DNA from: Pleurodeles waltl
Taxonomy: Eukaryota > Chordata > Amphibia > Caudata > Salamandridae
Reading direction: 5' to 3'
Assembly: GCF_031143425.1 (NCBI RefSeq)
Contig: NC_090446.1
Coordinates: forward strand, 1,028,165,066-1,028,229,065
DNA length: 64,000 bases
Numbering within the stretch: position 1 is the stretch's first letter; each line of letters begins with the position of its first letter. The notes beneath the pieces were generated by a model that made no database searches, was not told the origin of the DNA, and was given only the letters and a program-made list of their open reading frames with translations. The position numbers and the translations under genes are program-made. Below, in pieces: positions 1 to 11,397 of this stretch.

Positions 1-2021
1 GAGGGCAGACCAGGGGGGTTTTGTAGGGCACCGGGGGGGACACAAGCCCACACAGAAATTTCACCCTCAGCGGCGCGGGGGCGGCCGGGTGCAGTGTAGA
101 AACAAGCGTCGGGTTCGCAATGTTAGTCTATGAGAGATCTCGGGATCTCTTCAGCGCTGCAGGCAGGCAAGGGGGGGATTCCTCGGGGAAACCTCCACTG
201 GGCAAGGGAGAGGGACTCCTGGGGGTCACTTCTCCAGTGAAAGTCCGGTCCTTCAGGTCCTGGGGGCTGCGGGTGCAGGGTCTCTCCCAGGTGTCGGGAC
301 TTTAGGTTCAAAGGAGTCGCGGTCAGGGGAAGTCTCGGGATTCCCTCTGCAGGCGGCGCTGTGGGGGCTCAGGGGGGACAGGTTTTGGTACTCACAGTAT
401 CAGAGTAGTCCTGGGGTCCCTCCTGAGGTGTTGGATCGCCACCAGTCGAGTCGGGGTCGCCGGGTGCAGTGTTGCAAGTCTCACGCTTCTTGCGGGGAGC
501 TTGCAGGGTTCTTTCAAGGCTGCTGGAAACAAAGTTGCAGCCTTTCTTGGAGCAGGTCCGCTGTCCTCGGGAGTTTCTTGTCTTTTCGAAGCAGGGGCAG
601 TCCTCAGAGGATGTCGAGGTCGCTGGTCCCTTTGGAAGGCGTCGCTGGAGCAGGATCTTTGGAAGGCAGGAGACAGGCCGGTGAGTTTCTGGAGCCAAGG
701 CAGTTGTCGTCTTCTGGTCTTCCTCTGCAGGGGTTTTCAGCTAGGCAGTCCTTCTTCTTGTAGTTGCAGGAATCTAATTTTCTAGGGTTCAGGGTAGCCC
801 TTAAATACTAAATTTAAGGGCGTGTTTAGGTCTGGGGGGTTAGTAGCCAATGGCTACTAGCCCTGAGGGTGGGTACACCCTCTTTGTGCCTCCTCCCAAG
901 GGGAGGGGGTCACAATCCTAACCCTATTGGGGGAATCCTCCATCTGCAAGATGGAGGATTTCTAAAAGTTAGAGTCACCTCAGCTCAGGACACCTTAGGG
1001 GCTGTCCTGACTGGCCAGTGACTCCTCCTTGTTTTTCTCATTATTTTCTCCGGCCTTGCCGCCAAAAGTGGGGCCTGGCCGGAGGGGGCGGGCAACTCCA
1101 CTAGCTGGAGTGTCCTGCTGGGTTGGCACAAAGGAGGTGAGCCTTTGAGGCTCACCGCCAGGTGTGACAATTCCTGCCTGGGGGAGGTGTTAGCATCTCC
1201 ACCCAGTGCAGGCTTTGTTACTGGCCTCAGAGTGACAAAGGCACTCTCCCCATGGGGCCAGCAACATGTCTCGGTTTGTGGCAGGCTGCTAAAACTAGTC
1301 AGCCTACACAGATAGTCGGTTAAGTTTCAGGGGGCACCTCTAAGGTGCCCTCTGTGGTGTATTTTACAATAAAATGTACACTGGCATCAGTGTGCATTTA
1401 TTGTGCTGAGAAGTTTGATACCAAACTTCCCAGTTTTCAGGGTAGCCATTATGGTGCTGTGGAGTTCGTGTTTGACAGACTCCCAGACCATATACTCTTA
1501 TGGCTACCCTGCACTTACAATGTCTAAGGTTTTGTTTAGACACTGTAGGGGTACCATGCTCATGCACTGGTACCCTCACCTATGGTATAGTGCACCCTGC
1601 CTTAGGGCTGTAAGGCCTGCTAGAGGGGTGTCTTACCTATACTGCATAGGCAGTGAGAGGCTGGCATGGCACCCTGAGGGGAGTGCCATGTCGACTTACT
1701 CGTTTTGTCCTCACTAGCACACACAAGCTTTACCAGCAGTGTGTCTGTGCTGAGTGAGAGGTCTCCAGGGTGGCATAAGACATGCTGCAGCCCTTAGAGA
1801 CCTTCCTTGGCATCAGGGCCCTTGGTACTAGAAGTACCAGTTACAAGGGACTTATCTGGATGCCAGGGTCTGCCAATTGTGGATACAAAAGTACAGGTTA
1901 GGGAAAGAACACTGGTGCTGGGGCCTGGTTAGCAGGCCTCAGCACACTTTCAATTGTAAACATAGCATCAGCAAAGGCAAAAAGTCAGGGGGCAACCATG
2001 CCAAGGAGGCATTTCCTTACA
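1..2021 (-). repeat. 3' LTR of Gmr1-like copy 1 (partial)
   Basis: Matches 7759-9781 almost base for base. Differences seen by eye include a one-base deletion near 197 and the flipped segment at 1727-1737 (see findings). The LTR start is at 2021 in element sense, just beyond the C tract 2025-2033. Open frames here, such as 428-763 and 1403-1717, recur in every LTR copy and have no protein-family features, so I do not call genes. Confidence 0.93.
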
Positions 2022-2024
2022 CAA

Positions 2025-2033
2025 CCCCCCCCC
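2025..2033 (-). other. polypurine tract of Gmr1-like copy 1
   Basis: A run of nine C on the plus strand (G on the element strand) lies three bases inside the 3' LTR, where Ty3/gypsy elements prime plus-strand DNA. Copy 2 has eleven G at the equivalent place. Confidence 0.6.
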
Positions 2034-2051
2034 AAACGAAAGAGGATGAGA

Positions 2052-3725
2052 CTAACCTTTCCCAAGAGAGTCTTCATTTTCTAAGTGGAAGAACCTGGAA
2101 AGGCCATCTGCATTGGCATGGGCAGTCCCAGGTCTGTGTTCCACTATAAAGTCCATTCCCTGTAGGGAGATGGACCACCTCAACAGTTTAGGATTTTCAC
2201 CTTTCATTTGCATCAGCCATTTGAGAGGTCTGTGGTCAGTTTGAACTAGGAAGTGAGTCCCAAAGAGGTATGGTCTCAGCTTCTTCAGGGACCAAACCAC
2301 AGCAAAGGCCTCCCTCTCAATGGCACTCCAACGCTGCTCCCTGGGGAGTAACCTCCTGCTAATGAAAGCAACAGGCTGGTCAAGGCCATCATCATTTGTT
2401 TGGGACAAAACTGCCCCTATCCCATGTTCAGAGGCATCAGTCTGCACAATGAACTGCTTAGAATAATCTGGAGCTTTGAGAACTGGTGCTGAGCACATTG
2501 CCTGTTTCAGGGTGTCAAAGGCCTGTTGGCAGTCCACAGTCCAGTTCACTTTCTTGGGCATTTTCTTGGAGGTGAGTTCAGTGAGGGCTGTCACAATGGA
2601 TCCATATCCCTTCACAAACCTCCTGTAATACCCAGTCAAACCAAGGAATGCCCTGACTTGAGTCTGGGTTTTTGGAGCTACCCAGTCCAGAATAGTCTGG
2701 ATCTTGGGTTGGAGTGGCTGAACTTGGCCTCCACCTACAAGGTGTCCCAAGTAAACCACAGTTCCCTGCCCTATCTGGCATTTGGATGCCTTGATAGAGA
2801 GGCCTGCAGATTGCAGAGCCTTCAAAACCTTCCTCAGGTGGACCAGGTGATCCTGCCAGGTGGAGCTAAAGACAGCAATATCATCAAGATAAGCTGTGCT
2901 AAAGGACTCCAAGCCAGCAAGGACTTGATTCACCAACCTTTGGAAGGTGGCAGGGGCATTCTTTAAACCAAAGGGCATAACAGTAAACTGATAATGCCCA
3001 TCAGGTGTGGAGAATGCTGTCTTTTCTTTTGCTCCAGGTGCCATTTTTATTTGCCAGTACCCTGCTGTCAAGTCAAAGGTACTTAGAAATTTGGCAGCAC
3101 CTAATTTATCAATGAGCTCATCAGCTCTGGGAATTGGATGGGCATCTGTCTTGGTGACAGAATTGAGCCCTCTGTAGTCCACACAAAACCTCATCTCTTT
3201 CTTTCCATCTGTGGTGTGAGGTTTGGGGACTAAGACCACTGGGCTAGCCCAGGGGCTGTCAGAGCGCTCAATTACTCCCAATTCCAGCATCTTGTGGACT
3301 TCCACCTTGATGCTTTCCTTAACATGGTCAGACTGTCTGAAGATTTTGTTCTTGACAGGCATGCTGTCTCCTGTGTCCACATCATGGGTACACAGGTGTG
3401 TCTGACCAGGGGTTAGGGAGAAAAGCTCAGGAAACTGTTGTAGGACTCTCCTACAATCAGCTTGCTGTTGGCCAGAGAGGGTGTCTGAGTAGATCACTCC
3501 ATCTACTGTGCCATCTTTTGGGTCTGATGACAGAAGATCAGGGAGAGGTTCACTCTCTGCCTCCTGATCCTCATCTGTTACCATTAACAGATTCACATCA
3601 GCCCTGTCATGGAAGAGCTTAAGGCGGTTCACATGGATCACCCTCTTGGGCTCCTGCTTGTGCCCAGGTCCACCAGGTAGGTGACCTGACTCTTCCTCTC
3701 TAGCACTGGGTAAGGGCCACTCCAT
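2052..3725 (-). pseudogene. reverse transcriptase and RNase H of Gmr1-like copy 1 (3' part of broken pol)
   Basis: A 557-codon frame read on the minus strand. It begins with the integrase-RT linker (VIHVNRLKLFHDRAD), then RT: the VDYRGLNSVT block, the FDLTAGYWQI block with the first catalytic Asp, the MPFGLKNAP block and the YLDD active site. RNase H follows, with VQTDAS and TDHRPL blocks, ending shortly after ADGLSRF. The frame was once continuous with integrase upstream: a single-base deletion in a C/G run at 3648-3650 (three bases where copy 2 has four) shifts it. The stated start is only the first ATG of the open frame and not a biological start. Nothing resembling an envelope gene follows; the frame ends about 30 bp before the LTR. 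Confidence 0.92.
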
Positions 3726-4681
3726 TTGTCCTGGAGTGCCCTGGGAGCCACAGGCTCCAGAACCCAGACTTTCTGCCCTGGTTGGAACTCAACCAGTGCA
3801 GCCTTTTGGTCATACCAAAACTTCTGGAGTTGTTGGCTGGCCTCAAGGTTTTTGGTTGCCTTTTCCATGTACTCTGCCATTCTAGAGCGAAGGCCAAGTA
3901 CATAGTCCACTATGTCCTGTTTAGGCTCATGGAGAGGTCTCTCCCAGCCTTCTTTAACAAGGGCAAGTGGTCCCCTTACAGGATGACCAAACAGAAGTTC
4001 AAAGGGTGAGAATCCTACTCCCTTCTGTGGTACCTCCCTGTAAGCGAAAAGCAGACATGGCAGGAGGACATCCCATCTCCTTTTGAGTTTTTCTGGGAGC
4101 CCCATGATCATGCCTTTTAATGTCTTGTTGAATCTCTCAACTAAGCCATTAGTTTGTGGATGGTAGGGTGTAGTGAATTTATAAGTCACTCCACACTCAT
4201 TCCACATGTGCTTTAGGTATGCTGACATGAAGTTGGTACCTCTGTCAGACACCACCTCCTTAGGGAAACCCACTCTGGTAAAGATACCAATGAGGGCCTT
4301 GGCTACTGCAGGGGCAGTAGTCGACCTAAGGGGAATAGCTTCAGGATACCTGGTAGCATGATCCACTACTACCAGGATGTACATATTTCCTGAGGCTGTG
4401 GGAGGTTCTAGTGGACCAACTATGTCCACACCCACTCTTTCAAAGGGCACCCCCACCACAGGAAGTGGAATGAGGGGGGCCTTTGGATGCCCACCTGTCT
4501 TACCACTGGCTTGACAGGTGGGGCAGGAGAGGCAAAACTCCTTAACCATGTTGGACATGTTGGGCCAGTAGAAGTGGTTGACTAACCTCTCCCACGTCTT
4601 GGTTTGTCCCAAATGTCCAGCAAGGGGAATGTCATGGGCCAATGTTAGGATGAACTCTCTGAACAGCTGAGGCACTACCAC
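3638..4681 (-). pseudogene. integrase of Gmr1-like copy 1 (middle part of broken pol)
   Basis: A 347-codon frame with the H2C2 zinc finger (HDIPLAGH ... CLSCPTC), then the DDE core: Asp in VGVDIVGPL, Asp in VSDRGTNF and Glu in NGLVERFN, with 35 residues between the last two. A GPY/F-type module (KWSGPYPVL) lies near the C-terminus. This enzyme inserts the cDNA into the chromosome. It is separated from gag-protease by an in-frame TGA (4709-4711) and from RT by the 1-bp deletion at 3648-3650. Copy 2 reads through both places, so these are lesions of this copy. Its position upstream of RT defines the Gmr1-like arrangement. Confidence 0.92.
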
Positions 4682-4708
4682 TCTCCTAGTGGCACCAGGT
4701 TTGGGGTC

Positions 4709-6829
4709 TCATGCCTCAGTGTACAGGAGTCCATCCTCCCAATAGACCCTATGTGTTCCATTTTTCTTGCCTTTGGACTCTTCAGCAGCTTGCTGCCTAA
4801 GGCCTTCAAGAGAGGGACAGGTTTCTTGTCCCTTACACAGCTCCTCCCTTGAGGGTCCCCCTGGGCCTAAGAGCTCAACCTGGTAAGGTTCAAGCTCCAA
4901 AGGCTCAGTTCCCTCAGAGGGCAGAACTTCTTCCTGAGAAGAGAGGTTCCCTTTCTTTTGCTGTGTTGCAGTTGGGTTCCAAACTGACTTTCCTGTTCTC
5001 TTGGTAGGCTGGGCCATTTTTCCAGACTCCAGCTCTACTTTTTCACCCTGTGCCTTGCATTGTGCTCTTGTTTTCACACACACCAGTTCAGGGATACCCA
5101 GCATTGCTGCATGGGTTTTTAGTTCTACCTCAGCCCATGCTGAGGACTCCAGGTCATTTCCAAGCAGACAGTCCACTGGGATATTTGAGGAGACCACCAC
5201 CTGTTTCAGGCCATTGACCCCTCCCCATTCTAAAGTAACCATTGCCATGGGATGTACTTTTCTCTGATTGTCAGCGTTGGTGACTGTGTAATTTTTTCCA
5301 GTCAGGTATTGGCCAGGGGAAACCAGTTTCTCTGTCACCATGGTGACACTGGCACCTGTATCCCTCAGGCCCTCTATTCTAGTCCCATTAATTAAGAGTT
5401 GCTGTCTGTATTTTTGCATGTTAGGCGGCCAGACAGCTAGTGTGGCTAAATCCACCCCACCCTCAGAAACTAGAGTAGCTTCAGTGTGGACCCTGATTTG
5501 CTCTGGGCACACTGTTGATCCCACTTGGAGACTAGCCATACCAGTGTTACCTGGATGGGAGTTTGGAGTGGAACCTTTCTTGGGACAGGCCTTGTCTCCA
5601 GTTTGGTGTCCATGCTGTTTACAGCTATGACACCAGGCCTTTTTGGGATCAAAGTTTTTACCCTTGTACCCATTGTTTTGTGAAGAGGCTCTGGGCCCAC
5701 CCTCCTGTGCAGGTTTTTGGGGGCCTGTAGAAGACTCTTTACTATTTTTATTTTTGGTTGTCTCATCACCCTTCTGCTGGGGAGTCTTTGTGACCCCTTT
5801 CTTTTGGTCACCCCCTGTTGAAGTCTTGGACACCCTAGTCTTGACCCAATGGTCCGCCTTCTTTCCCAATTCTTGGGGAGAAATTGGTCCTAGGTCTACC
5901 AGATGCTGATGCAGTTTATCATTGAAACAATTACTTAACAGGTGTTCTTTTACAAATAAATTGTACAGCCCATCATAATTACTTACACCACTGCCTTGAA
6001 TCCAACCATCTAGTGTTTTCACTGAGTAGTCAACAAAGTCAACCCAGGTCTGGCTCGAGGATTTTTGAGCCCCCCTGAACCTAATCCTGTACTCCTCAGT
6101 GGAGAATCCAAAGCCCTCAATCAGGGTACCCTTCATGAGGTCATAAGATTCTGCATCTTGTCCAGAGAGTGTGAGGAGTCTATCCCTACACTTTCCTGTG
6201 AACATTTCCCAAAGGAGAGCACCCCAGTGAGATCTGTTCACTTTTCTGGTTACACAAGCCCTCTCAAAAGCTGTGAACCATTTGGTGATGTCATCACCAT
6301 CTTCATATTTAGTTACAATCCCTTTAGAGATTTTCAACATGTCAGGAGAATCTCTGACCCTATTTATGTTGCTGCCACCATTGATGGGTCCTAGGCCCAT
6401 CTCTTGTCTTTCCCTCTCTATGGCTAGGATCTGTCTTTCCAAAGCCAATCTTTTGGCCATCCTGGCTAACTGGATGTCCTCTTCACTGGGGCTATCCTCA
6501 GTGATTTCAGAGGTGTTGGTCTCTCCTGTGAGGGAACCAGCATCTCTGACTATTATTTTTGGAGTCAGGGTTTGAGGGACCCTGTTCTCCCTAGATAGGA
6601 CTGGTAGGGGGGAATTGTCCTCCAAGTCACTATCCTCTTCCTCTGAGTTGCCACCCTCAGAGGGGTTGGCCTTTTCAAACTCTGCCAAAAGCTCCTGGAG
6701 CTGTATTTTGGTAGGTTTGGGGCCCATTGTTATTTTCTTTATTTTACAGAGTGACCTTAGCTCCCTCATCTTAAGATGGAGGTAAGGTGTGGTGTCGAGT
6801 TCCACCACAGTCACATCTGTGCTAGACAT
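4709..6829 (-). pseudogene. gag and protease of Gmr1-like copy 1 (5' part of broken polyprotein)
   Basis: A 706-codon frame starting at the ATG (MSSTDVTVVELDTTPY) about 264 bp inside the 5' LTR; the same start is kept in copy 2. It contains an acidic/charged N-terminus with a likely helical segment (AKRLALERQILAIERERQEM), a gag core, and one zinc knuckle (C-X2-C-X4-H-X6-C, starting WCHSC). The aspartic protease active site follows as LRDTGASVTM, then a linker rich in Glu and Lys. The frame stops at TGA 4709-4711, where copy 2 has an Arg codon. Gag packages the RNA; protease cuts the polyprotein. Broken as a polyprotein but gag-protease itself is open. Confidence 0.92.
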
Positions 6830-7093
6830 TTTGCTTCTAAAAGTTGGAATACTTTTTAAGAATCTACAACTGGTTCTAGAATCTAATTCAAACTTTTACA
6901 AACTTTTAAACTCTAAAAGAAATGCTAAACAGGATCTAACACAAGGCCCTAGCAGGTCTTTTAAGAATTTAGAAAACTTTTCAAATTGCAAAAATCAATT
7001 TCTAATGACAATTTTGGAATTTGTCGTGTGATCAGGTATTGGCTGAGTAGTCCAGCAAATGCAAAGTCTTGTACCCCACCGCTGATCCACCAA
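6830..7093 (-). other. leader of Gmr1-like copy 1
   Basis: Untranslated stretch between the 5' LTR and the gag ATG. It contains the primer-binding site and an A/T-rich segment (6830-7020) that aligns with 29677-29938 of copy 2. Confidence 0.7.
7073..7092 (-). other. primer-binding site of Gmr1-like copy 1 (degraded)
   Basis: One base inside the 5' LTR, on the minus strand, lies TGGTGGATCAGCGGTGGGG. It is the copy 2 site with two extra bases (AT) after TGGTGG and a G for A near the end. The copy 2 site is complementary to the 3' end of a vertebrate tRNA-Leu, so this one looks damaged after insertion. Confidence 0.7.
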
Positions 7094-9781
7094 TGTAGGA
7101 AGTTGGCTCTGTATGTGCTATTTCAAAGTAAGGAATAGCATGCACAGAGTCCAGGGGTTCCCCTTAGAGGTAAAATAGTGGTAAAAATAGATAATACTAA
7201 TGCTCTATTTTGTGGTAGTGTGGTCGAGCAGTAGGCTTATCCAAGGAGTAGTGTTAAGCATTTGTTGTACATACACATAGACAATAAATGAGGTACACAC
7301 ACTCAGAGACAAATCCAGCCAATAGGTTTTTATATAGAAAAATATCTTTTCTTAGTTTATTTTAAGAACCACAGGTTCAAATTCTACATGTAATATCTCA
7401 TTCGAAAGGTATTGCAGGTAAGTACTTTAGGAACTTCAAATCATCAAAATTGCATGTATACTTTTCAAGTTATTCACAAATAGCTGTTTTAAAAGTGGAC
7501 ACTTAGTGCAATTTTCACAGTTCCTAGGGGAGGTAAGTATTTGTTAGGTTAACCAGGTAAGTAAGACACTTACAGGGTTCAGTTCTTGGTCCAAGGTAGC
7601 CCACCGTTGGGGGTTCAGGGCAACCCCAAAGTCACCACACCAGCAGCTCAGGGCCGGTCAGGTGCAGAGTTCAAAGTGGTGCCCAAAACACATAGGCTAG
7701 AATGGAGAGAAGGGGGTGCCCCGGTTCCGGTCTGCTTGCAGGTAAGTACCCGCGTCTTCGGAGGGCAGACCAGGGGGGTTTTGTAGGGCACCGGGGGGGA
7801 CACAAGCCCACACAGAAATTTCACCCTCAGCGGCGCGGGGGCGGCCGGGTGCAGTGTAGAAACAAGCGTCGGGTTCGCAATGTTAGTCTATGAGAGATCT
7901 CGGGATCTCTTCAGCGCTGCAGGCAGGCAAGGGGGGGATTCCTCGGGGAAACCTCCACTTGGGCAAGGGAGAGGGACTCCTGGGGGTCACTTCTCCAGTG
8001 AAAGTCCGGTCCTTCAGGTCCTGGGGGCTGCGGGTGCAGGGTCTCTCCCAGGTGTCGGGACTTTAGGTTCAAAGGAGTCGCGGTCAGGGGAAGTCTCGGG
8101 ATTCCCTCTGCAGGCGGCGCTGTGGGGGCTCAGGGGGGACAGGTTTTGGTACTCACAGTATCAGAGTAGTCCTGGGGTCCCTCCTGAGGTGTTGGATCGC
8201 CACCAGTCGAGTCGGGGTCGCCGGGTGCAGTGTTGCAAGTCTCACGCTTCTTGCGGGGAGCTTGCAGGGTTCTTTCAAGGCTGCTGGAAACAAAGTTGCA
8301 GCCTTTCTTGGAGCAGGTCCGCTGTCCTCGGGAGTTTCTTGTCTTTTCGAAGCAGGGGCAGTCCTCAGAGGATGTCGAGGTCGCTGGTCCCTTTGGAAGG
8401 CGTCGCTGGAGCAGGATCTTTGGAAGGCAGGAGACAGGCCGGTGAGTTTCTGGAGCCAAGGCAGTTGTCGTCTTCTGGTCTTCCTCTGCAGGGGTTTTCA
8501 GCTAGGCAGTCCTTCTTCTTGTAGTTGCAGGAATCTAATTTTCTAGGGTTCAGGGTAGCCCTTAAATACTAAATTTAAGGGCGTGTTTAGGTCTGGGGGG
8601 TTAGTAGCCAATGGCTACTAGCCCTGAGGGTGGGTACACCCTCTTTGTGCCTCCTCCCAAGGGGAGGGGGTCACAATCCTAACCCTATTGGGGGAATCCT
8701 CCATCTGCAAGATGGAGGATTTCTAAAAGTTAGAGTCACCTCAGCTCAGGACACCTTAGGGGCTGTCCTGACTGGCCAGTGACTCCTCCTTGTTTTTCTC
8801 ATTATTTTCTCCGGCCTTGCCGCCAAAAGTGGGGCCTGGCCGGAGGGGGCGGGCAACTCCACTAGCTGGAGTGTCCTGCTGGGTTGGCACAAAGGAGGTG
8901 AGCCTTTGAGGCTCACCGCCAGGTGTGACAATTCCTGCCTGGGGGAGGTGTTAGCATCTCCACCCAGTGCAGGCTTTGTTACTGGCCTCAGAGTGACAAA
9001 GGCACTCTCCCCATGGGGCCAGCAACATGTCTCGGTTTGTGGCAGGCTGCTAAAACTAGTCAGCCTACACAGATAGTCGGTTAAGTTTCAGGGGGCACCT
9101 CTAAGGTGCCCTCTGTGGTGTATTTTACAATAAAATGTACACTGGCATCAGTGTGCATTTATTGTGCTGAGAAGTTTGATACCAAACTTCCCAGTTTTCA
9201 GGGTAGCCATTATGGTGCTGTGGAGTTCGTGTTTGACAGACTCCCAGACCATATACTCTTATGGCTACCCTGCACTTACAATGTCTAAGGTTTTGTTTAG
9301 ACACTGTAGGGGTACCATGCTCATGCACTGGTACCCTCACCTATGGTATAGTGCACCCTGCCTTAGGGCTGTAAGGCCTGCTAGAGGGGTGTCTTACCTA
9401 TACTGCATAGGCAGTGAGAGGCTGGCATGGCACCCTGAGGGGAGTGCCATGTCGACTTACTCGTTTTGTCCTCACTAGCACACACAAGCTGGTAAGCAGT
9501 GTGTCTGTGCTGAGTGAGAGGTCTCCAGGGTGGCATAAGACATGCTGCAGCCCTTAGAGACCTTCCTTGGCATCAGGGCCCTTGGTACTAGAAGTACCAG
9601 TTACAAGGGACTTATCTGGATGCCAGGGTCTGCCAATTGTGGATACAAAAGTACAGGTTAGGGAAAGAACACTGGTGCTGGGGCCTGGTTAGCAGGCCTC
9701 AGCACACTTTCAATTGTAAACATAGCATCAGCAAAGGCAAAAAGTCAGGGGGCAACCATGCCAAGGAGGCATTTCCTTACA
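7094..9781 (-). repeat. 5' LTR of Gmr1-like copy 1
   Basis: A 2688-bp terminal repeat, very long for Ty3/gypsy. In element sense it holds a U3 of about 1.2 kb, three palindromes (the CCAAT and TATA-like ones sit near 8559-8621), and a poly(A) signal in the last 300 bp. On the plus strand GGTAAGT occurs at 7417, 7532, 7556 and 7741. The flipped U3 segment is at 9488-9497. Frames such as 7880-8524 are LTR shadows without protein features. Confidence 0.93.
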
Positions 9782-10075
9782 CTTGGACTCCTCCGGGACC
9801 TGTGGCAGCACTTGCGCAACCATTTCCCCCACAGAGTGTGAACATAGTGGCCCAATAATCATGCAGTGTTTACTGGCCACAATAACAACAGGGCTGGTGC
9901 AAGAAAATATATTCTTTCCCAAGCTCTCCAGCCTCTTGGATTCCTTGTCCAGGAGAGCTACAAGGAACATGCTATGGGAAGTGCTTTTGATTCCAACAGT
10001 GCAAACAATAATTTAAAGATAGTGGGCATAGGTTTGATGTCATGGGGGTTGCTATTCCCCTTACTGGTCCACTAA
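9782..10075 (-). mobile_element. DIRS-type gag fragment
   Basis: Similar by eye to the gag region of DIRS C near 43600-43750 (shared stretches such as ACCTGTGGCAGCACTTG and TAGTGGCCCAATAA) and to DIRS D near 52440-52690. Only about 290 bp remain, with no terminal repeat. Gmr1-like copy 1 was inserted at its left edge. Confidence 0.65.
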
Positions 10076-10257
10076 CAAGAGGAAAAAAAAGACAGAGGGA
10101 CAATTCCTGTGAATTAAAAAAAGATTTGGTTGCAAAGTTGAAGCTTTCCCTTCATTTGACAGTCATAAAAGATAACCCTCCATTTCAATCTGCAGTTATA
10201 AGTTAAGCAATCTCAGTATCAAAAACTGCAATTCAAAATAAGTTCTTTTTCACTCAC
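10076..10257. other. intron 8, unique sequence next to exon 8
   Basis: A/T-rich, no coding or repeat signal recognised. It lies between a DIRS gag scrap and the exon 8 donor. Confidence 0.5.
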
Positions 10258-10318
10258 CTAATATAGACACCTTGCTTAGAAATTCTTCATACATTTTTCT
10301 CTTTCTCAGTGTGCTTCC
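10258..10318 (-). CDS. PRKAR1A: PRKAR1A coding exon (human exon 8 equivalent)
   Basis: Minus-strand reading from 10318 gives GSTLRKRKMYEEFLSKVSIL plus the first base of the next codon. This is the segment after cassette A of the type I regulatory subunit of protein kinase A, leading into cassette B. The acceptor is TATATTTCAG just above 10318 with a pyrimidine-rich run and a plausible branch point (GTTTAAC). The donor is TTAG|GTGAGTG at 10257. Length 61 nt, entering in phase 0, which fits exon 7 ending on a complete ATG codon. The subunit binds cAMP and holds catalytic subunits inactive in the cytoplasm. It is too short to appear as an open frame. Only 84 bp separate its acceptor from DIRS A. 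Confidence 0.93.
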
Positions 10319-10738
10319 CTGAAATATAGGAAGAACATAAGAGTTAAACGATGATAGACATAAGGTGCCTTTTCATTCTAGTAATTTATGTTACAAATGA
10401 AATTGGTTAATTACCTATAACTGTAGTACTCCAGTATTGGTATCTTTACTAGATTCACATGCTCGAAGGATTCCCACATCGTCAAATTGGGAGTCCCACG
10501 GTACTTATAATAAAGCAATGCACATCAGTATAATGGGCACTAATGGCAATTAACCATTGACTTTATAGACTATGTACTTTCTTTAAAAAAAGCCACCAAA
10601 GTATACACCTTAGCCAATCAGGTGACAACATCCTCTAGAACACTTTGAAGAGAGGCAGAGACCCTCAGATTTTCAAGCACAAGTGTACAATTGTAATCCT
10701 AAAGAAAAGGGAAATCCTCTTAGGGGATAAGGGTGGGT

Positions 10739-10800
10739 AGCATGTGAATCTATAAAGGATACCAATATTGTAGAACTACAGTTACAGGTAAGTAACCAAT
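10739..10800. repeat. internal complementary region of DIRS A
   Basis: Inverted copy of the left terminus: the string from TAGCATGTGAATC to GTAAGTAACCAAT mirrors 10402-10465. Sequence beyond 10800 resembles the other terminus. In DIRS elements this region is thought to template joining of the two ends into a circle. Confidence 0.75.
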
Positions 10801-11397
10801 TTCCTTCTCCAGGATTGGACGTCCTATAGATTAACATGCTTGAATCTGAATAGTCAGCAGTAAATCAGTTAATTTAAGAGAAATGCATCTTTGTATACAT
10901 ATATAAATGTCTGTACATATACATAATAAGATATATATGTATAAAATTAAAAAACAAAGGTTACGGGGACGTTACAGTTAGGCTCACATTTTAAAAGTAC
11001 CAATTCATAGAAATTCATCAGTTAGAGTTATCTCAAATAACCATAACTCGCGCCCCTGGTATGCACAGTTTCCTGCTAAATAAATTTACTGCAAATGTTA
11101 CATTGATATTATCAATTATGTTATCAAAGATATCATGAGTGACGTATTATGTGGGGTAATTAACAGTGCATGGTGAGGGCATGAGTTGTAGTTACATCAG
11201 GGTACAAGTTATAGTTACTTGAAAGAACTCCATCTATAACTGCTGAATTTCTATGGTTTTGTACAAGTAAAGTCAGGACCTAACTAACGTCCCGGTAAAA
11301 AAAAAAAAATCACTCAATATATTTATATATCAATATAGAAATAAAGCAGATGGTGGGAAACAGTTGTTAGAGGCTTTCCTTAGTGGAACAGATGTCG

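Larger units (their letters stand above)
1..9781 (-). mobile_element. Gmr1-like Ty3/gypsy LTR retrotransposon, copy 1 (left end outside window)
   Basis: Two near-identical LTRs (1-2021, cut by the window edge, and 7094-9781) flank a 5.07-kb internal region coding on the minus strand. The full LTR is 2688 bp, so about 670 bp of the 3' LTR should lie before base 1. LTRs begin TGTAAGGAAAT and end TTCCTACA in element sense. The internal order is gag, protease, integrase, reverse transcriptase, RNase H, with a C/G tract next to the 3' LTR and a primer-binding site next to the 5' LTR. Integrase before RT is the hallmark of the Gmr1-like group of Ty3/gypsy elements (family knowledge). The element lies in intron 8 of PRKAR1A, in the same sense as the gene, inserted in a DIRS gag fragment. 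Coding is broken by one nonsense codon and one 1-bp deletion. The right flank starts CTTGG; the matching duplication would be outside the window. Confidence 0.93.

Noticed and set aside
7880..8524. 214-codon open frame in the 5' LTR of copy 1
   Set aside because: It lies inside the LTR, opposite to the element's coding strand. The equivalent stretch in the first LTR is broken by one base, and it has no protein-family features.
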